From positions 106,685-170,684 of IMG/VR virus record IMGVR_UViG_3300046501_000132: DNA of 64,000 nucleotides, one strand, 5' to 3'. How positions within the stretch are numbered: the first letter of the stretch is position 1; each line of letters begins with the position of its first letter. Of the stretch, positions 49,596 to 57,174 are shown in pieces. The notes under the pieces were generated by a model. That model saw only the letters and a program-made list of their open reading frames with translations, did not search any database and was not told the DNA's origin. The stretch is from a virus. The position numbers and the translations under genes are program-made.

Positions 49596-49623
49596 ATTCT
49601 ACGCCGATTCCTATGAAAGTAAA
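49596..49623 (-). promoter_or_regulatory. Early promoter
   Basis: TTTACT-16-TAGAAT. Confidence 0.75.
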
Positions 49624-49728
49624 GACTTTTTATGAATATTTTTAGGCGTGAATAGCAGTGCTTAGATCGCCTAGAATCGTTCGGGCTAGGGTATCCAGGG
49701 CCAGAGCCCTAAACGCGCCTAGCCAGCT

Positions 49729-49762
49729 AAAAAGCCCCGCGATTCTCATCAACGGGGCTTTC
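49729..49762 (-). terminator. Intrinsic terminator
   Basis: AGCCCCG/CGGGGCT stem, T-run on the minus strand, after the zinc-finger gene. Confidence 0.75.
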
Positions 49763-49768
49763 CTAGGT

Positions 49769-50359
49769 CTATTCGGTATCGTCAGCCTTCGCTTCGCTTT
49801 CGGCTTTCGCTTCCTGCGCCGCTTGTAACTGTTTCTTAACAAATTTAATCGTCTTGAGCGTTTCGATAGCGGGAATTAATTCTGCCTGTCCTTTGTTTTC
49901 CAATATCGCCTTATCACGGTTCAAATACCCCTGGAACCGTTTTTCGGGTGAGGCTTCCCGGAATTTCCCGATTAATTGGCGCTCCATTTCCGCTCTCAAA
50001 TCCTCCGGGGTTTTAATATCCGGATTCTTCAAAAAGCGCATAATAGACTTATCCGCCTGATGGTGCCTAGCGACGCCTAGAACTTGGAGATACTTCTTGA
50101 TGAAGAATCCCTTATATTGTAATCCAATCATCGTTTCTAGACGGTCTACGTACCGCTGCACCAACGCGTCAATATCCGTATCGGGGTGTCGGCATTCCAC
50201 AAAATACCTTTCCAATTGGACTTCGGTAATCTCCGGATGATGCCGGCTGACGTGCGTTCTCAAATCCTTAGAAGCCCGCATGACGCCTTGACACGCGGGG
50301 CACGCATATTTGCGCGATACCTTTTTGCCGTTAATATCCCTCAAAATCCACCGCCTCAT
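49769..50359 (-). CDS. C2H2 zinc-finger protein, 196 aa
   Basis: Residues 19-40 read YACPACQGVMRASKDLRTHV followed by SRHH: a classical C2H2 finger, rare in phages. The rest is helical and Lys/Glu-rich (KFREASPEKRFQGYLNRDKA). Start region lacks a good SD. Probably DNA-binding, perhaps a regulator of the early region. Confidence 0.7.
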   Translation of the reverse strand: MRRWILRDINGKKVSRKYACPACQGVMRASKDLRTHVSRHHPEITEVQLERYFVECRHPDTDIDALVQRYVDRLETMIGLQYKGFFIKKYLQVLGVARHHQADKSIMRFLKNPDIKTPEDLRAEMERQLIGKFREASPEKRFQGYLNRDKAILENKGQAELIPAIETLKTIKFVKKQLQAAQEAKAESEAKADDTE

Positions 50360-50399
50360 TATTAGTTAATATACAAAAATTTAGGGCGGCGGAAACGTA

Positions 50400-50430
50400 A
50401 AACCCCCTGCTAGATTCTAGCAGGGGTTGG
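50400..50430 (-). terminator. Intrinsic terminator
   Basis: CCCCTGCTAG/CTAGCAGGGG stem, TTTT on the minus strand, after the 329-aa gene. Confidence 0.8.
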
Positions 50431-50476
50431 GGGTAAATCGCCCAGAGCGAGGGGGCGAACCCCCTGAACTTGTCGC

Positions 50477-51466
50477 TTAGGCCGTCGCTTGCTGGCGCTT
50501 GTTCGAGCGGCGGGTCACCGTACCGGCACCGGCGCCAACCGGGGCATCCTTCGGCACCTTGACCGGTGCCTTCGGGGTCGCTTCGGGCTTCGCCTTGGCT
50601 TCTGCCTTCGGGGCTGCGTCCGGGGTAGGCTCGTTTTCACCGGCAGCTTGCTTCACCGCCTTGACGGCATCCTTTTCCGCCTTGATCTGAGCGAACTTGT
50701 CGCGCATTTCCTGCGGACGCACCAGGCGCTTGTCGGTCGTCAGAATTTCTTCCGGAGTGTAGCGGCGCCCCGTGCCGATTTCCGACACGTAGTAGGCCAT
50801 CGCGCCGTCATCGCGCTTCATCTTGTTCAGGAAGTACCCCTTGGCTTTCGGTTCCCAGTGGATCACCCCGGCCAGGCCGCCAGCCGACCAGCCGAACTCG
50901 TCCATCAGTTCCTTCTTGGTCGCGCCGTTCGGATCGCAGAGGCGCACCAGCAGCTTGTGGATCTTGGAGTCCGTCTTAACTTCGACAGGCGTTTGCGGGA
51001 GCACCACCGTCCAGTCGGTGCCGCGAACCACGGCGCGCTTGTCTTGCGTCGGCAGCGCCTTTTCGACATCAGCGGCCAGCTTCGCTTGCTCCGGGGTCAG
51101 GGTCTTGCCCTTACCCTTCGCGCCGGCAGCCGGCTTGTTGCCCCAGGCCGATGCTGCCGCTTCTTGTTCCTTCGTCATCTTGCCTTCCATCTTGACGTCG
51201 TCGGTCTTGACTTCGTCCGCCGGGGCTTCGGTCTTGGCCTTCGCAGCCTTCGCCTTGGCGGCGGCGCCCTTCGGGGTCGGCGCGGCTTCGGACTTCACCA
51301 CGAAGTCACCGGCTTCAGTCTTGGAACCGTTCATCAGAGCGGCCAGGGACTTTTGGCCCAGGGTGAAGCCAGCGGCTTTGATCGCTTCCACGATCTTGGC
51401 TTGCGACAGGCCTTCGGTCGACAGGTTGAAATCGGCGGTCTTGTGGGCGATAACGATTGCGGTCAT
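50477..51466 (-). CDS. Ala/Lys/Pro-rich protein with DUF3489-like wHTH, 329 aa
   Basis: ATG with AGGAGAAT SD. Residues about 60-130 and 270-329 are low-complexity (KAKAAKAKTEAPADEV), surrounding a folded part about 165-245: KIHKLLVRLCDPNGATKKEL, DEFGWSAGGLAGVIHW, YYVSEIGTGRRYTP, a winged-helix-like domain of the DUF3489 type. GC-rich compared with neighbours. Two promoters lie upstream, suggesting strong expression; possibly a nucleoid-like DNA-binding protein. Confidence 0.72.
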   Translation of the reverse strand: MTAIVIAHKTADFNLSTEGLSQAKIVEAIKAAGFTLGQKSLAALMNGSKTEAGDFVVKSEAAPTPKGAAAKAKAAKAKTEAPADEVKTDDVKMEGKMTKEQEAAASAWGNKPAAGAKGKGKTLTPEQAKLAADVEKALPTQDKRAVVRGTDWTVVLPQTPVEVKTDSKIHKLLVRLCDPNGATKKELMDEFGWSAGGLAGVIHWEPKAKGYFLNKMKRDDGAMAYYVSEIGTGRRYTPEEILTTDKRLVRPQEMRDKFAQIKAEKDAVKAVKQAAGENEPTPDAAPKAEAKAKPEATPKAPVKVPKDAPVGAGAGTVTRRSNKRQQATA

Positions 51467-51490
51467 GGTAATTCTCCTGAAAGGATGGAT

Positions 51491-51499
51491 TGTGTTAGG
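51491..51499 (-). promoter_or_regulatory. Conserved leader element CCTAACACA
   Basis: Third copy, in the leader of the wHTH-like gene. Confidence 0.4.
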
Positions 51500-51549
51500 T
51501 TTCTTTACTTCCGATTCGTCGGTCGTTTTTTGTATCGACCGTAGAATCT

Positions 51550-51578
51550 ATTCTAGTCTTGATTCAACCGGAAGTAAA
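51550..51578 (-). promoter_or_regulatory. Early promoter P1 of the wHTH-like gene
   Basis: TTTACT-17-TAGAAT. Confidence 0.8.
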
Positions 51579-51656
51579 GAGAAATTTTAACTTTTTCGCT
51601 TTCAACTTCCGCTTCGGTATCGCGCCGCTTTCGCGTTTCGTCCTACCGATGATTAA

Positions 51657-51685
51657 ATTCTAGTGGTCTCACGTATGGAAGTAAA
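51657..51685 (-). promoter_or_regulatory. Early promoter P2 of the wHTH-like gene
   Basis: TTTACT-17-TAGAAT, 107 bp upstream of P1 with no gene in between. Confidence 0.75.
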
Positions 51686-51984
51686 GAACTATTTTCGTGA
51701 TTTTTGTAGGTACAAACCCTAACAGCAACCCTTATTCGCGCCTATATAGAACGGGGCGATTTACCCCGAATCGTCATAGAGCGGTCTAGCAGCTCATAGG
51801 ATCGATTCTGTGTCTAGTCGATAGGGAAGGATAGACCACTTCCAGATCATCGATCCTAGGCTCATCTAGGCAGTACTATCGGAAACGCGCGCCGATAGAT
51901 TTATCCATATCTGACGCGCAGGGGCGGATTAACTAACCGGAATAACCGCTAGTGATATAATCATATATGAACTTCAGAAAAAAG
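51686..51984. other. Non-coding stretch, about 300 bp
   Basis: No convincing gene on either strand. It contains an ACAAACCCTA motif, a TATAG-rich part and, at 51933-51956, one copy of the 24-bp repeat also present at 55677-55700. Confidence 0.6.
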
Positions 51985-51986
51985 AA

Positions 51987-52010
51987 AAGCCTAGGGCAAA
52001 CCCTAGGCTT
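51987..52010. terminator. Intrinsic terminator
   Basis: AAGCCTAGGG/CCCTAGGCTT, perfect ten-base stem with four-base loop; T-run TTTTC on the minus strand. Confidence 0.85.
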
Positions 52011-52028
52011 CGGTTGATATCTGGTATA

Positions 52029-52658
52029 TCACATTGACCAGCGGGCACGCTTCCAACCGTAGCCATATTGGTCAGTAAACACATTTCCCAGCTCAAGAAC
52101 CCAGATGCGTTCCGTAGCGGCGATGGCCTCTTCAACCGTCATCTTCGGGGCGTTTATGGGCTTGTAAAACACGTGTACGCCGCCAGCGGTCAGATTCGCC
52201 ACCCGACGCACCGGGTCAATCCGAAGCGTGCACTTGTGGAGGGTATGACCGCCCGAAGCGTTGGACATGATCGCGAATATCAAACGAGCGCATTCCTCCG
52301 GCTTTTCAAAATCAAAAGTTTCCGGCAGCGGCAAAGTCTCGTTTCGCTCCACCGGATAGGCGCTTGAACCGTAGTAGAGTCGGGCGAAGTCCAACGACGC
52401 GGGTTCCGCAGCGGAAACGTAGTTGGTGACGTTCCCCATGGAGGTCGGCGTACCGTTGATGGGCGGGCGGGCTTCGCGTCCAATCATAGCATCGTTCGGC
52501 AACTCGCGTCCTTCCCATACAACGCGGTCTACGCGGATAACGTAGCAATCGCAGTTGCTATTATCCTTCGAATAGTCGATCAAAACACCTTCCACGTAGC
52601 AGTCCGTGCGAGTCGGAAACTCCAGCGAGCGCACGCGATATCCAATCGGGAAGTCCAT
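52029..52658 (-). CDS. Hypothetical protein, 209 aa
   Basis: Starts MDFPIGYRVRSLEFPTRTDC, GGAGAAAC SD. Contains VEGVLIDYSKDNSNCDCYVI and RLIFAIMSNASGGHTLHKCT; beta-rich N terminus. Unrecognised, own promoter and terminator. Confidence 0.68.
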   Translation of the reverse strand: MDFPIGYRVRSLEFPTRTDCYVEGVLIDYSKDNSNCDCYVIRVDRVVWEGRELPNDAMIGREARPPINGTPTSMGNVTNYVSAAEPASLDFARLYYGSSAYPVERNETLPLPETFDFEKPEECARLIFAIMSNASGGHTLHKCTLRIDPVRRVANLTAGGVHVFYKPINAPKMTVEEAIAATERIWVLELGNVFTDQYGYGWKRARWSM

Positions 52659-52690
52659 TTGTTTCTCCGGTATTTGTCTTAGGTGTTCTT

Positions 52691-52719
52691 AGTATAGCGA
52701 ACTTGGTCCAAGAAGTAAA
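52691..52719 (-). promoter_or_regulatory. Early promoter
   Basis: TTTACT-17-TATACT; the -35 flank has the CCAAG inverted repeat. Confidence 0.8.
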
Positions 52720-52743
52720 GACAAATTCGCTAGGTAAAAACCC

Positions 52744-52932
52744 TTAGCAACCAGCCGGGGATGGATAGGTTGTCCCACAGACGGTCGGCTTGGGCGGCGC
52801 GACCGGGTTTGGGTCGTTGACGTGCTTGGTGGGCGCTTCATCCTCGCCTTCGCCACCGCCACAAGCGGTCAGGGAGAGTAGAAGCGCCATGGCCACTGCC
52901 AACAGGATGATCTTGTTCAGGTTCGTACTCAT
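52744..52932 (-). CDS. Small lipoprotein, 62 aa
   Basis: ATG 52932 with GGAGCTCC upstream. Signal peptide then lipobox LSLTAC followed by GGGEGEDEAPT; two further Cys near the C terminus. Predicted outer- or inner-membrane lipoprotein, a candidate for superinfection exclusion at the envelope. Confidence 0.72.
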   Translation of the reverse strand: MSTNLNKIILLAVAMALLLSLTACGGGEGEDEAPTKHVNDPNPVAPPKPTVCGTTYPSPAGC

Positions 52933-52966
52933 TTGGAGCTCCATTCTATGGATTCAAGGTAGTTCT

Positions 52967-52996
52967 ATCATAGCTGACTTCCATATGGAAAGTCTA
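52967..52996 (-). promoter_or_regulatory. Promoter (TAGACT-18-TATGAT)
   Basis: The spacer contains the palindrome TTCCATATGGAA. Confidence 0.6.
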
Positions 52997-53020
52997 GAGA
53001 AATCAGCTAGGTAGAAACCC

Positions 53021-53350
53021 TTAGTTGCGCCCGAAGTTCGTGCCGGCCACGACGCCATCGGCCCAGATCACGACGCAGCGCCGTTCGCTATCGGTAATCT
53101 GCCACGCTTCCGCGCCGGTATCGAGAACTACACCGCCTTCGCAATCGCGTATTGTTTCGATGAAATACCGGGAAACGAATTGTCCCAACGGGTCATACTT
53201 GGTCACGTACCGGCCGTCAAAGAACTCGACCATCGGCGGGTTCTGGTCATGCACGAGGCAATTCCCACGGCCATACCGCTCACCCTTTTGGATTACACGA
53301 ACCAGGAAGGTCACGCCGGACTTCGCCTTGAAACTCATCAACGTCGTCAT
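53021..53350 (-). CDS. Hypothetical protein, 109 aa
   Basis: Starts MTTLMSFKAKSGVTFLVRVI; beta-rich throughout (YVTKYDPLGQFVSRYFIETI). Single-gene unit. Confidence 0.66.
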   Translation of the reverse strand: MTTLMSFKAKSGVTFLVRVIQKGERYGRGNCLVHDQNPPMVEFFDGRYVTKYDPLGQFVSRYFIETIRDCEGGVVLDTGAEAWQITDSERRCVVIWADGVVAGTNFGRN

Positions 53351-53379
53351 TTCAAACTCCGAATTGTTTAAGTGATTCT

Positions 53380-53408
53380 ATTCTAGCGGACTCCGGTTTG
53401 AAAGTAAA
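53380..53408 (-). promoter_or_regulatory. Early promoter, copy A of the duplicated module
   Basis: TTTACT-17-TAGAAT, part of a 47-bp identical sequence (53379-53425 and 54100-54146). Confidence 0.85.
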
Positions 53409-53435
53409 CCAAAATCCGCTAGGTAGAAACCCTAA

Positions 53436-53657
53436 TCAGGGCTTTCCGGCCCAGGTACGCGGGTGCTCCGGATATAGCTTGGAAGTTTGCTCCAGTATAT
53501 CGGTATAATCCCGGATAGCGGATTCATACATTCCGCCGCAAGCGTCACGATCCAGCGGCGGCATATCCGCCAGGATTTGCTTGTAGCGGTTCAGCGATTC
53601 CGTCAGCGCCGTTTCAATTCGGACGACTTCAAAATATTGCAGATCAATGGTGGCCAT
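53436..53657 (-). CDS. Small helical protein, 73 aa
   Basis: Starts MATIDLQYFEVVRIETALTE. Helical hairpin-like protein (YESAIRDYTDILEQTSKLYP). It lies right after the 134-aa gene. Confidence 0.64.
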   Translation of the reverse strand: MATIDLQYFEVVRIETALTESLNRYKQILADMPPLDRDACGGMYESAIRDYTDILEQTSKLYPEHPRTWAGKP

Positions 53658-53663
53658 GATATA

Positions 53664-54068
53664 TCAGTCGCCCAGGTAGAAATCAAAATCTTGCTTATCA
53701 GAGAAAGGCTTAAAGACTCCGCGCCCCAGGCCCATTCCGAATTGCTGAACGTCCTTGTAATACTTGCTGTTAGCCCAGTCGGACGTGAAGCGATAGGACA
53801 CCATATAGATTTTGTCGCAACGGCGTAGAGCCATGAATTCCACTACCGGCCAGCCGTTACCATCCTTCACCAACGCCAGTTCTGCGAGGCGATTCACCAC
53901 GGACTCAAATTGGTCGATGGACCGTTGGTCCAACGGTTGGTTAACCGGGTCGTGAGTATTGGTGAAATACGTGGAAGCGCTGGTGCTCGCCTCGCTGTTA
54001 CCGTACCACTTCACCTTGGTCCCTTCGGACTTCTTCAGATACTCCATCCAATCGGCTGGGTCTCTCAT
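53664..54068 (-). CDS. Hypothetical protein, 134 aa
   Basis: Starts MRDPADWMEYLKKSEGTKVK, GGAGAAC SD. Mixed alpha/beta; KIYMVSYRFTSDWANSKYYK. First gene of a two-gene unit. Confidence 0.66.
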   Translation of the reverse strand: MRDPADWMEYLKKSEGTKVKWYGNSEASTSASTYFTNTHDPVNQPLDQRSIDQFESVVNRLAELALVKDGNGWPVVEFMALRRCDKIYMVSYRFTSDWANSKYYKDVQQFGMGLGRGVFKPFSDKQDFDFYLGD

Positions 54069-54100
54069 TTTGTTCTCCGGTTATTCGTCTAGGTGTTCTT

Positions 54101-54129
54101 ATTCTAGCGGACTCCGGTTTGAAAGTAAA
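54101..54129 (-). promoter_or_regulatory. Early promoter, copy B of the duplicated module
   Basis: Sequence identical to copy A, TTTACT-17-TAGAAT. Confidence 0.85.
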
Positions 54130-54155
54130 CCAAAATCCGCTAGGTAAAACCCTAA

Positions 54156-54377
54156 TCAGGCCTTAGCGCGTTTGTAGTGATCGTGGAAAATCCCTACGGA
54201 ATAGCTCAGGGAATCAACCGCGCGTTTCTGCGCTTGCGGATAGGCTCCCGCCGCGTAGAGTCGCTCAGAATCGTTCAGACACAACGCGGCGCTGGTCTGC
54301 ATCGACCTCGGGTCGTTGACGTGTTCCTTCGCTGCGGCGATTGCTTGCTCAGCCTTTTCCTTATCGGTCAGGACCAT
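54156..54377 (-). CDS. Small helical protein, 73 aa
   Basis: Starts MVLTDKEKAEQAIAAAKEHV; all helical, possibly a TPR-like hairpin (ERLYAAGAYPQAQKRAVDSL). GGGAGTAAC SD. Confidence 0.64.
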   Translation of the reverse strand: MVLTDKEKAEQAIAAAKEHVNDPRSMQTSAALCLNDSERLYAAGAYPQAQKRAVDSLSYSVGIFHDHYKRAKA

Positions 54378-54408
54378 TTGTTACTCCCGGTTAATTGTCG
54401 ATATAGGT

Positions 54409-54437
54409 ATCATAGGCGATTCCCCTCAAAAAGTCTA
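54409..54437 (-). promoter_or_regulatory. Promoter (TAGACT-17-TATGAT)
   Basis: TAGAC-class -35, upstream of the 73-aa gene. Confidence 0.65.
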
Positions 54438-54501
54438 GTAGGCAACCGCTAAAAATTTCTATCAGACCCACCCACCGATAACTTCTGACTATCACCATCC
54501 A

Positions 54502-54543
54502 ATAAAAAAGGCGCGCTAGTCCGGGGTAGAGCCTAGCGCGCCG
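54502..54543 (-). terminator. Intrinsic terminator
   Basis: GGCGCGCTAG/CTAGCGCGCC stem followed by TTTTTT on the minus strand. Confidence 0.85.
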
Positions 54544-54567
54544 AAAGTCCTGCGGAAGCAGGGTTGT

Positions 54568-54960
54568 TTACCGCAGGGTAAGGGTTTTCGCCACGAGCCA
54601 AAAACCGCGGTTGCGATCATCGTTGCGGAAAGTCTTGATATGAATTCGGGTTCCGGGAGGAAGGGCAGCCAACTTCTTTTCGAGTCTCGCGCCACTACGC
54701 TCCCATTTTTCCTGGAGAATTGAGGAAATCGTCGGTTCGTATAGCCCCGAACGATTGCCCAGGCCTGGCCACAGATTCTTTCCGTCAGCCACAATACGGT
54801 CGCCTTCATCCTTCGCCCAATAGACGATTTCCTTCAGGACTTTCGCGTTGTGTGCCTGCCGTTCCTTCTCCGGGTCGATAGGCGGCGGCGCTGGCGGCGC
54901 CACGTAGAATTGGTCCACAGCTGGTAGGGCCAGCGAGGTGGGTTGAGTCACGTGCTGCAT
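54568..54960 (-). CDS. Hypothetical protein, 130 aa
   Basis: ATG 54960 with GGAGTGA (MQHVTQPTSLALPAVDQFYV). Pro-rich N terminus (VAPPAPPPIDPEKE), then a basic helical part with KLAALPPGTRIHIKTFRNDD. The upstream extension to 55029 is not needed. Confidence 0.65.
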   Translation of the reverse strand: MQHVTQPTSLALPAVDQFYVAPPAPPPIDPEKERQAHNAKVLKEIVYWAKDEGDRIVADGKNLWPGLGNRSGLYEPTISSILQEKWERSGARLEKKLAALPPGTRIHIKTFRNDDRNRGFWLVAKTLTLR

Positions 54961-55091
54961 TGATTCACTCCGATAGGTGATGAAGATGACCTTCGTGGAT
55001 CTTGCTGTCTTTTTATTCTGGACACTCAAGGATTAATTCTAAGGGACTTTCGATTAAAAGTCCCTAGGGGTTAACCCTAATAGACGCGGAA

Positions 55092-55352
55092 TCAGTAAAG
55101 CGTTTCCGCGTGGAATTCGTCCGCCGATTGGAACTGGCGATAGTCGTTCCAAACTTCGAATCCCTCCGGATTATCCGTCCGACGAAGCGAAACACCAAAG
55201 TATTCGCCATCACCACGGAACAGGATAGCAGCAAATTCCTTGCCTTCCCGATAGGCCAGCGCGGTCTCCAGTTTCTTGGTGAAACCGTATTCTTGGTACG
55301 CGGTCTTGACGGCCGCTGGGATCTTGGATTCCACCGAGTGGGGGCGAGGCAT
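55092..55352 (-). CDS. Hypothetical protein, 86 aa
   Basis: ATG 55352 with CGGAGTTTGAA (MPRPHSVESKIPAAVKTAYQ). Alpha/beta; GKEFAAILFRGDGEYFGVSL. The CGGAG leader recurs in most genes up to 59.2 kb. Confidence 0.65.
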   Translation of the reverse strand: MPRPHSVESKIPAAVKTAYQEYGFTKKLETALAYREGKEFAAILFRGDGEYFGVSLRRTDNPEGFEVWNDYRQFQSADEFHAETLY

Positions 55353-55730
55353 TTCAAACTCCGGGTTAGTTATCAGTAAGAGAATCATAAAGGAAAACCC
55401 TGACAATTCAAACGATTCGATTATTATCATAGGCGAAACTATGAGACGGTTTCCGTATATAGCGCGCTATCGGGGTCCGTAGAGCCTAGCGGGTGAGGGT
55501 GGGTTGAGCGTCTATGCGTCTAGGTGAGCCTGAGAGCGATTCTGAATATGGGCCTTGGCTAGTATAGCCTCACTATAGCGCAGCGCCTATAGCTCATTCT
55601 AGTTGGTAATAGGCTTTGGCTATCGTCTATTGATCTTGATAGGTAAAAACGATTGGTTCACCCAGGATCGAATTAGCTAACCGGAATAACCGCTAGTGAT
55701 TAAAGTATAGTTGAACTATGAGAAAAAGAA

Positions 55731-55750
55731 AAGCCCCTTTCGGGCTTTTT
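55731..55750. terminator. Intrinsic terminator not preceded by a gene
   Basis: AAGCCC/GGGCTT stem with T-runs on both strands, isolated from coding genes. Confidence 0.65.
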
Positions 55751-55833
55751 GTGCGAGGGGAAACCCTTATAGACTTGCGGACAATCTCCGTAGTATAATA
55801 AACCAAACCACCTCCATTTCAGCTATGCGGAAA

Positions 55834-55856
55834 TAAAAATTGCCCCCGAAGGGGCG
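55834..55856 (-). terminator. Intrinsic terminator
   Basis: GCCCC/GGGGC with T-rich tail on the minus strand, after the 107-aa gene. Confidence 0.75.
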
Positions 55857-55863
55857 AGCGCGT

Positions 55864-56187
55864 TTAGAGCGAACCGGAGAACGAAAACCGCTGGTCAAGC
55901 GAAAGGAAATAGATCACCTCAAAAAGCGAATTTGAGGCGTTGATAGCGCGGGTAGCGTCCTCCACGGTTCCCGCGTTCCATTCCGCACCGTAAATAAGGG
56001 TTTTCCCGCTATAGTCGGTAATATCAACCGAAACGGCGTTAGAATCTTCGTGGGCGTCCGCTACTACCGTAACCGTACCGCAGCCGGGAATTTCCCGCGA
56101 AGCGATACGGGCAAATTCGGACGCGCCTGCGTAGTTACGTTGTTCGTTCGCGTCCAGCGGGTTGAACGTCAGAAGGGTATTTTGCAT
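55864..56187 (-). CDS. Hypothetical protein, 107 aa
   Basis: Starts MQNTLLTFNPLDANEQRNYA, CGGAGAACGAA leader. Beta-rich (CGTVTVVADAHEDSNAVSVD). Unrecognised. Confidence 0.65.
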   Translation of the reverse strand: MQNTLLTFNPLDANEQRNYAGASEFARIASREIPGCGTVTVVADAHEDSNAVSVDITDYSGKTLIYGAEWNAGTVEDATRAINASNSLFEVIYFLSLDQRFSFSGSL

Positions 56188-56213
56188 TTCGTTCTCCGGT
56201 AGGAATTGTTTAA

Positions 56214-56228
56214 CTAGACTCTAGTATA
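56214..56228 (-). promoter_or_regulatory. CTAGACTCTAG palindrome plus TATACT -10 (copy 1)
   Basis: Perfect 11-bp inverted repeat overlapping the TATACT box of the 56187 gene. Confidence 0.6.
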
Positions 56229-56232
56229 AACT

Positions 56233-56258
56233 AAAAAGCCCCAAACGGGGCTTTTATT
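56233..56258 (-). terminator. Intrinsic terminator
   Basis: AAGCCCC/GGGGCTT stem with T-run, just upstream of copy 1, so promoter and terminator nearly touch. Confidence 0.75.
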
Positions 56259-56274
56259 TTGTAGGGAGAAACCC

Positions 56275-56670
56275 CTATAGACGAATCCACAGATCAATAA
56301 TTTCCGCCTCAGCCGTAACGCGATTAACGTAACGGATATAGCGCGCGTTATCATCCGCCATTTCTTCAGGCGTCGCGCTAAAATCAGGCATCGCTTCCAC
56401 GAAACCCAACTGTGCCTCCACCTTTTCCCGAAACGACATTTCAGCGAACGGAACCGCATCAGCCGCCCAGCGACGATAGCGTTCCAGTCGAACTTTCAGG
56501 TCCGCTACGTAACCCGGATACGCCGCGTTTTCCTCAATATCCTTTTCGATACGCGCCGGCATCGCCTTCAGATCATAGATATTAGCGTCAATCGCGTCGA
56601 TTAGGTCCGCATCGAACAGGCGACGACCAAACTCAGCGTCAATAATCGGAAACAGAAATTCAAAGGTCAT
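56275..56670 (-). CDS. Hypothetical helical protein, 131 aa
   Basis: Starts MTFEFLFPIIDAEFGRRLFD; helical, with many Ala/Glu/Arg (RLERYRRWAADAVPFAEM). Unrecognised. Confidence 0.65.
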   Translation of the reverse strand: MTFEFLFPIIDAEFGRRLFDADLIDAIDANIYDLKAMPARIEKDIEENAAYPGYVADLKVRLERYRRWAADAVPFAEMSFREKVEAQLGFVEAMPDFSATPEEMADDNARYIRYVNRVTAEAEIIDLWIRL

Positions 56671-56696
56671 TTTTATACTCTGTTATTAATTTCGAT

Positions 56697-56711
56697 CTAG
56701 ACTCTAGTATA
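56697..56711 (-). promoter_or_regulatory. CTAGACTCTAG palindrome plus TATACT -10 (copy 2)
   Basis: Upstream of the 56670 gene. Confidence 0.6.
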
Positions 56712-56746
56712 GTCGATTGGCTAGAAACAACTATTAGGGGAAACCC

Positions 56747-57076
56747 TTATTCCGCATCCTCAAATATCAGATCCAGGATTTTCGCCGTCACCAGGCTAAT
56801 CGTCACCGTTCCGGAATCGCTTTGAAATTCCGTCCCTTCGTCGTTCAAGCGGCATCCGCCCACGACGGCGTCATAGGACTCATCATCCAACCCCTCCAGC
56901 TCAGAGTTAGCAATCGCCAGTTCCTCAGCGGAGAATCGCTTGGAGACCCTTTTCATCGCTTCAGCAGCGGGAGTAAAGGCGGTTGAAACCGAATCGCCCG
57001 CGTCCACAAAAATGTCGATAGCGGTTTGATAGAGCTTACCCAGGTAATTGCGCGGGTCGGTATAATCGGGGTGCAT
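56747..57076 (-). CDS. Hypothetical protein, 109 aa
   Basis: ATG 57076 with CGGAGATTG upstream (MHPDYTDPRNYLGKLYQTAI). Acidic; ends DLIFEDAE. The upstream extension crosses the promoter and is rejected. Confidence 0.64.
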   Translation of the reverse strand: MHPDYTDPRNYLGKLYQTAIDIFVDAGDSVSTAFTPAAEAMKRVSKRFSAEELAIANSELEGLDDESYDAVVGGCRLNDEGTEFQSDSGTVTISLVTAKILDLIFEDAE

Positions 57077-57098
57077 TTTCAATCTCCGGTTTTGTTTA

Positions 57099-57113
57099 CT
57101 AGCCTCTAGTATA
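57099..57113 (-). promoter_or_regulatory. Palindrome variant CTAGCCTCTAG plus TATACT (copy 3)
   Basis: One mismatch to the consensus; TTTTCT lies 17 bp upstream as a plausible -35. Confidence 0.5.
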
Positions 57114-57130
57114 GTCGATCCCCGCAAAAA

Positions 57131-57158
57131 AGAAAAGCCCCTTTCGGGGGATTTATTT
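57131..57158 (-). terminator. Intrinsic terminator
   Basis: GCCCC/GGGGG-type stem with T-rich tail; overlaps the -35 of the promoter at 57099. Confidence 0.6.
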
Positions 57159-57174
57159 TGGTAGGTAGAAACCC

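Larger units (their letters stand above)
55353..55860. other. Intergenic, about 500 bp, no convincing gene
   Basis: AT-rich part, repeated TATAGC/CTATAG words, the second copy of the 24-bp repeat (55677-55700), a terminator at 55731-55750 and a TATACT box near 55795 on the minus strand. A transcript of about 60 nt between that box and the terminator is conceivable. Confidence 0.5.

Noticed and set aside
50489-51544. Long plus-strand ORF (351 aa) over the wHTH-like gene
   Set aside because: Antisense shadow of the GC-rich minus-strand gene; no SD or promoter on the plus strand and composition (Leu/Arg/Gly-rich) is typical of a reverse-complement frame.
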